Assembly: GCA_037178855.1 (NCBI GenBank)
Contig: JASJZC010000007.1
Coordinates: 9,982,001 to 10,046,000 of the forward strand
DNA from: Oscheius sp. JU75
Taxonomy: Eukaryota; Nematoda; Chromadorea; Rhabditida; Rhabditidae
Direction: 5' to 3'
Length of the DNA: 64,000 nucleotides
The notes under the pieces were generated by a model, which was given only the letters and a program-made list of their open reading frames with translations, searched no databases and was not told the DNA's origin. Shown piece after piece: positions 58,680-64,000 of this stretch. The stretch's first letter is position 1, and each line of letters starts with the position of its first letter. The translations under genes and the position numbers were made by a program.

Positions 58680-60820
58680 CGTGGATCCTGCATTTCTATC
58701 AAAAAGTTTATACAGACATAGACCGAAGAAACAGTTTTTACTAGGTAGGTTTATAGGTTTTGAATTGTTTAAACAAATGTTTCTTACCATCAACCTGCCA
58801 GTTTTGAGGGTTCGACAGCAAGCTTGTTGGATAAGGATTATTTGTATCCCATAACACTATCATTCTGGATCTGTTTGCTAGTTATTCTTTCATCATCACC
58901 ACTGTTAACTAGTAACACCTCTCTTGTTCAGTCTCTTAGCCTGATGCATTCTTTGTTGCTCTACCTATACACTTCTCCGTACAACCGGTTATCTCATCTT
59001 GTCCATGTCAACCTTGCTCTTTCATCCTGTTACTGACATCATCTCACCATGCATTCAATAAATGCGAGCTGTGTCCATCTGGGTGTATTCTTATAAAGTT
59101 GGCGTATGGAAAGGGCGCGCTTTTGTCTCGAATGACCCGGGCTCCACTTCCCTCGATAACTTTTTGAGTAAATGAGTCTTTGGAACCTCTTGAAAAGGTT
59201 GTGATAATATTTTTAACATTTTGAAGACCTTAGATGTCTCGCAGCAACTGTCTAGCTCAGTCAGTTTGGTCCGTTTCCTGTCATTTTATCGAGATTCTTC
59301 CTGCATCTGTCAAAACTTCCTTTTCAGCGGTTAGAACAGAACAAAATTTATGCTTTGAGTTTACTTTTGAGGCTACCTTTGGCGGAAAGCTTAACAACGG
59401 ATTTGGACGCGTACTAGCACTTCAATTGTTTGGATTATTCATTTCAAACAAGGCTTCTTTTGAACTCTCTGTGGAAAACCTTCAAAATTTACGAGGTCCT
59501 GATAGACCCAGTTTATCATGAATCTATGTGAGCACGCCTCGTCCCCTGTGTACAACACAGTCATTACAATTTTATTCCCCTTCTAATCTATCCTTCCGCA
59601 TCAACCGATATTCTGCGGACTGTCTCTTCGTTTTCTTTATAGCTACTGTCTATCTCACGAGCAATTTAATGACCGCTTAAAGATTGCCACCGTGTGAAGC
59701 TTGTAACAAAAAAGTGAGTTATCCTACATTTACTGACAGTGCTCATCACCGCCGTATAATTTTATGGCGTTCTTCTTATCAGAAGAAGACCCATTTCATC
59801 GAGGCTATTCTTCTCTCGCATCATCGATCTTCTTTAAATTATTGTGCGGGCATGTCAGACTATTGAGTCACACAGTAAATGACGGTCCACTCAACTATCC
59901 TACAACTTTATAATTCCATCATTGTCTTTTTCTTCCAAAACTGTTGTTCAAGCCATCTGTTAATAGTTTCTCGCAAATTGCAAAGAAAGAATATTGATTT
60001 CTTGTATGGTCTCGAGCCCGGTCTAGCCAGCTGTTGTCGTCAATTGACATGTGCCAAGATGACTAACAGTTCCGATAAAAGTAGCTGGCATCGTAAAACA
60101 CTACTTTCACCTTTGTTTTCTGAAAAGTTGGCACTAAAAGCAAAAATTGTGGAAGGGGGGCTTTATATACCGTAGTGGACTGAAGTCTGTAGATCGAAAA
60201 GAGAACTACCAGAGTCATTTTAGATTTCCAATTAATTATTGAATTTTGTACAGCATAGACAGCTTAACTTTTTCAAACTCTCCGTTTTCGGTTTCATCGT
60301 TAGGCTTTAAAACTTGTTTTAGATTCGGCATTCGCAACAACATCTATTTTCTTGTTAAACCCTTTTTTGCCAACCTATTTTCTGCCAGCTACAGTACAAA
60401 AGAGTTCTCGAAACTTGTCAGTTCCTTTTCCTTCGCTCCCTTATCTTGCAGAACAGCAGCAAAACTTTCGGATAAGCCTCGATTAAGCTTTTGTCACTTT
60501 TGTAAAAACAAACCGCTATTATTCTGGGCTAGCCGCCCTTATCAAGCTTCTCACAGCTATCGAGCCCCTAATGGGAATTCTCAGGAACCTGTATCAGAAG
60601 ATCTGTCTGCTAAAAGTTTAACAGCTTTTGTATGTTGTGTACAACAATTTTGATTCAAAAAAAAGTAAAAGACCATGTAAAGTAGTCTGAAGAATAGAAC
60701 GAGATCAAGCTCCGTTATCAGCAGCCCCTATTGCTACCAGTCTGATCGATTCTGCCCCTCTAATTTTCAACACCAATTCACTTTCTACTGTGATTACATT
60801 GCAGACAAGCTGGATATGCC
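58680..60820. other. pyrimidine-rich spacer
   Basis: T/C-rich plus strand with several long open plus frames (59234-59521, 59879-60175, 60246-60653). Because stop codons need purines, such frames are expected by composition; none shows motifs or splice partners. Confidence 0.45.
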
Positions 60821-63800
60821 ATGAGGAGCGCCGTGCTCCTTTTATTTCTACCTTGTTTTTTAAGCCAACATTGTAGTACGTCATTTCATGATCATATATG
60901 GCCCCTCTTCAGATTTACCGGATCCTACTGATGATTCTAGTCCGAATTGGGACGCTTCGGACATGTGTACAACGGGCTCTTTCTCTGAAATTAGTGTTCC
61001 AGGATTAAGAAATCTCACGGATATTGCAGGAAACGTATGGTGTTTTACTAAAATGATCGCGCTGCCTTGCTGGAAGCCAATATTGCTACTATTAGTCCAA
61101 AAATTTTAACAACAGAACATTCGGCGGGCAGGCGAAAAAACACAACCATAGGAGCATCAACAAGCTGACAATAGTAGTATCGAACGTCTGTTGGAGGAAC
61201 TTGACATGTCCTATCGTATTAGACGAGCTTATCGGTAGTCCAATGCTTAAACCAAAAGTTTAACTGTGACATGGGTGGTGCCTAATCTTGAGGGCATTTT
61301 TGAAGTACATCCTTTTAGATGCTACGACAGCCTTTTTGGTTGCTAACTGAGTCTTGAGATCTGTGAGGATACTATTCTTAAGCTCTTTTGCAGGATTAGT
61401 TCTCTTAAATTTGGCTAGACATAGTGCAGCGAAAAAACTACGAAATAGGCACACAAGGCACTTTAAGGTTATACATGACTGTGGTATTGTGATCATGCTG
61501 GATCTTGATCAAAGACTAACGACTCGAGATGACTTCTTGGCTGTTCAACAGTTCCTGAAGGGCATGATAAACACTTGTCAAAGCAGAGGAGTCGGTCATT
61601 TGATCATCTTCAACAAACTGTTTGATGACGTAAGAGCTTTCGGGTTTCCATTAAATTTATATTGAAAACTTAAGTATGCTACCCCCGCGACCTGCTGTGA
61701 TGGAGTTCCTTGTGGTCCTGTAATCGACAATCTTCCTTACGAACATTATGTTGGAATGTTCACCACAACTGACACAGTTCAAGCCGACACAGAAGAAGAA
61801 GACTTTTCGTTGGCTTTTCTTCAAGATGTGGGTTTTTTCGTCCTCAAATTTTAAATTGTTGTTAGGTAAAACAGCTATCGCAGCCACCCAGTGTCTGTCT
61901 CTACAACACGATAGTTCTACTCACGAATCGGATCTTCAACTCAACTCAAGAGTGGGACGATAGCGTTATTGGCGTAAGCTAAATTTCAGTTTATCAGAAT
62001 GGTTTCATCAGGTCGAGGACTATAGCTGCGAAACGTTGACTATCATCGGCATTGGGAACAGTATAACAGATGAGCTATTGTCACACTACTACAGCAAAGT
62101 GACCACATATCTTTTCACCGTAACCGATCCTTATTGCTTGCCCCAACTATCGGTAAAAGTCAGATAATTTCAAAATGTCTCTTTAGGAATGCATTAAACC
62201 GTGTGGACCCAAGAAGGCCAGCGAATGTCAAAAGATAGAGGATGCTGGAAGCTGTGGGAAGCCGACAACTGCTGCTCCAACTACAACGGTGGTCACAACT
62301 TCTACAACGGTATATCGAAACCACTATGTTTTATGAGATATTTAGGAAAACCCTGTTGTGGTAGATTCTTGGCAAATGATTTACCTGTTTGCACTCTCTA
62401 ATCGAACAACAAGCAGTGACTTTCAAAATGCCATCAAGTACATTGAGGAGCCATTGAAACAGTGTCTTGTATGTTAACTTATTGATATTTTACAGACTGT
62501 CTTTTAGGAAGACAAGGTAAAAATTGCTATACGTTTTCTTGCTAGAGATAACAATGATTCTGGCTGGCTAATGGACGACAACTCTATTCATTCTCACCTT
62601 GAAAATCTAAAATTCGACGAGGTTCTTCTGGATGCTTGTAAGTACTTTATAAGAGGGTTTCTGTCTCTGTCAGTAGATTCCTACAAAACCCTTTTCAGCC
62701 CCAACAATCGACATCTACGACAACGTTACCTTGACATTGATTTTGAACGGTCTAGCTATTCACGTCGAAGCTCCACCAAGTGCCAATACTGAATCTCCGC
62801 GTCTTGTCCTTCTTACCGATTTTGTTTCTCAGGTTCGTTTCACTTGTCAGGAAGTTCTTTTTTCTTGATAGGCTGTCAGAATGTGGTAGATAAGGGCCAT
62901 CTTTTACAGTTACAATATCACCACTAATTACTAGAGTGTTGCCATGTCAAGTAAGTCAGGTCAAAAAGGTGTACATAACAATTTTCACGGTCCCCCTAGA
63001 GAGATGTGTGAGATTTCGTCCAAAGTTCAAATGGATACTAGAGAGATTAGGCCAGGTAGCTGAGACGATACGGGTGAGAATTAGTCTGTCCTACTTAGAG
63101 CTTCCATAATCTGACTAAACGGTCACTTATCCTATCGCCTGAACGAAATGGACGAGAACATCTGTGTATTCGGGATCCGTATTGATAGGTCTTACGAATT
63201 TGTACAACTTCCAGACTTTCATCGATGCCTACAACGCACCCGGAAGCAATCTTGTCAAAGATATGGTTGGAATCGACTTTTATATTTACTGCTTCGACGA
63301 GGTAGGACTTTACCCAGTTCGAAATAAATTGCTTAGACCATGCAGAGTGCTGCCCAGATTTACAAGAACAAGACCAATTTGAGAAAGAACTACATTCAAA
63401 CCGATCCCGGATTCTCTACCAGTAAAAGCTACCAAGTGGGGATCTGTAAGAAGCAAAGTAGGAAGTTTTCATGCTATACCATGCAGTGTTTTAGCTTCTC
63501 TACCTGTCATTATGCTTATAATTGTCGGTACTTGTGTAGGGGTGATGGTAATTCTGATCCTAATCACTATTCTCTACCGACAAAAATATATGTGGTCAGA
63601 GAAACTCAACAAGTTCAAAACAAGCCAGAGTGGCCGGTCTGGAGAGAAGGAAGAAGATGTGTATGAAAAAATTAAACTTTGTCACAAATTCTATTCAGCA
63701 TCGACTACTGGGAACTTTCATGGGAGAAGCTGATTGTTAAGAATGAAAGGCTTGGTCATGGAGCTTATGGACAGGTATTTAAAGGGAAACTCATCGGTCC

Positions 63801-64000
63801 ATCGCCAGGAATCGAAAAGTTTTACAGGGCAGAGGTAAGAAAACAGAGAGACAAAGAGACAGAGATCAGGTCGGCCAATATACGGACTGCGACTGTGCTG
63901 TCAAGATGCTCCCACGCTATGCTTCAGAAAATGCCAAGACTGAGTTCATGCACGAGATCCACCTAATGAAGACTCTCGGCATCAATGACAACATTGTCAA
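60821..64000 (+). CDS. receptor tyrosine kinase with vWA-like ectodomain, 3' truncated
   Basis: Exons: 60821-60872, 60913-61034, 61152-61234, 61419-61629, 61675-61827, 61866-61973, 62012-62152, 62187-62309, 62346-62468, 62508-62637, 62699-62832, one exon ending 63301 with unresolved start, 63337-63421, 63495-63660, 63699-63834, 63870 to the window end. Signal peptide MRSAVLLLFLPCFLS. The ectodomain has two von Willebrand A-like units (CGIVIMLDLDQRLTTRDDF; QMIYLFALSNRTTSSDF) separated by a Thr-rich linker, PTTAAPTTTVVTTSTT. The first lacks the DxSxS metal site. One TM helix (LIIVGTCVGVMVILILITIL) follows. The kinase domain starts with the Gly loop LGHGAYGQVFKG, then DCAVKML with the Lys and an Glu in MHEIHLMK. 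It looks like a worm-type receptor kinase; ligand unknown. Confidence 0.85.
63069..63082 (+). repeat. core of dispersed TACGGGTGAGAATT repeat
   Basis: Exact 14-bp core, preceded by GCTGAGACGA and followed by TCCTACTTAG, in the unresolved intron of the receptor kinase gene. Confidence 0.6.

Noticed and set aside
60246-60653. 135-codon plus frame
   Set aside because: Pyrimidine-rich strand lacks stop codons by composition; no signal or domain.

Overview
This is a eukaryotic nuclear window. The likely source is a nematode. Genes are split by many short GT-AG introns (commonly 30-100 nt, acceptors of TTTTCAG/TTTTAG type). The gene set also points to worms: a MAB-3-like protein with two DM domains, a GNAT protein of nematode DUF1248-like type, a WAP protein with a worm-type core, a secreted protein with PPGFE repeats, and a receptor tyrosine kinase with an unusual ectodomain. 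The species cannot be named from the sequence. Exon models below were built by hand from open frames, splice consensus and phase agreement; 'exons' lists are coordinates in this window.

Layout. 0.4-3.3 kb (-): lipin phosphatidate phosphatase. 3.3-12 kb: mostly non-coding, with small, weakly supported genes on both strands, including a one-TM protein at 10.1-10.8 kb (+). 12.1-13.1 kb (-): secreted WAP protein whose intron holds a long inverted repeat. 13.4-14.5 kb (+): divergent cyclophilin. 15.2-20.0 kb (-): mab-3-like double-DM transcription factor; its 2.35-kb intron contains a microRNA-like hairpin. 20-29 kb: small hypothetical genes and long non-coding stretches. 29.1-30.9 kb (+): GNAT acetyltransferase. 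32.0-34.7 kb (+): hexosaminidase D (GH20) with two probable GC-AG introns. 34.9-37.5 kb: small TM protein (-), small basic mitochondrial-like protein (+) and a secreted PPGFE-repeat protein (-), the last two overlapping tail to tail. 38.4-39.2 kb (-): TatD nuclease pseudogene. 39.99-41.23 kb: dead mariner transposon with intact ends. 41.4-44.6 kb (-): type II membrane protein, possibly BRICHOS, with a long Q/N/G-rich tail. 46.6-47.3 kb (+): multi-pass membrane protein. 48.7-58.5 kb (+): large Ser-rich/coiled-coil gene with a second internal start. 60.8-64.0 kb (+): receptor tyrosine kinase running off the window.

The genes do not form one pathway; this is an ordinary mixed stretch of animal chromosome (lipid, glycan, signalling, transcription). 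Introns and spacers are seeded with three diverged low-copy repeat types: one around TACGGGTGAGAATT, GACAG-rich strings, and tRNA-like (SINE-like) fragments. The most interesting new signals are the intronic hairpin at 19.04-19.11 kb, the inverted exon-like duplication at 12.2-12.6 kb, the paired GC-AG introns in the hexosaminidase gene, and the double-DM gene with its duplicated linker.
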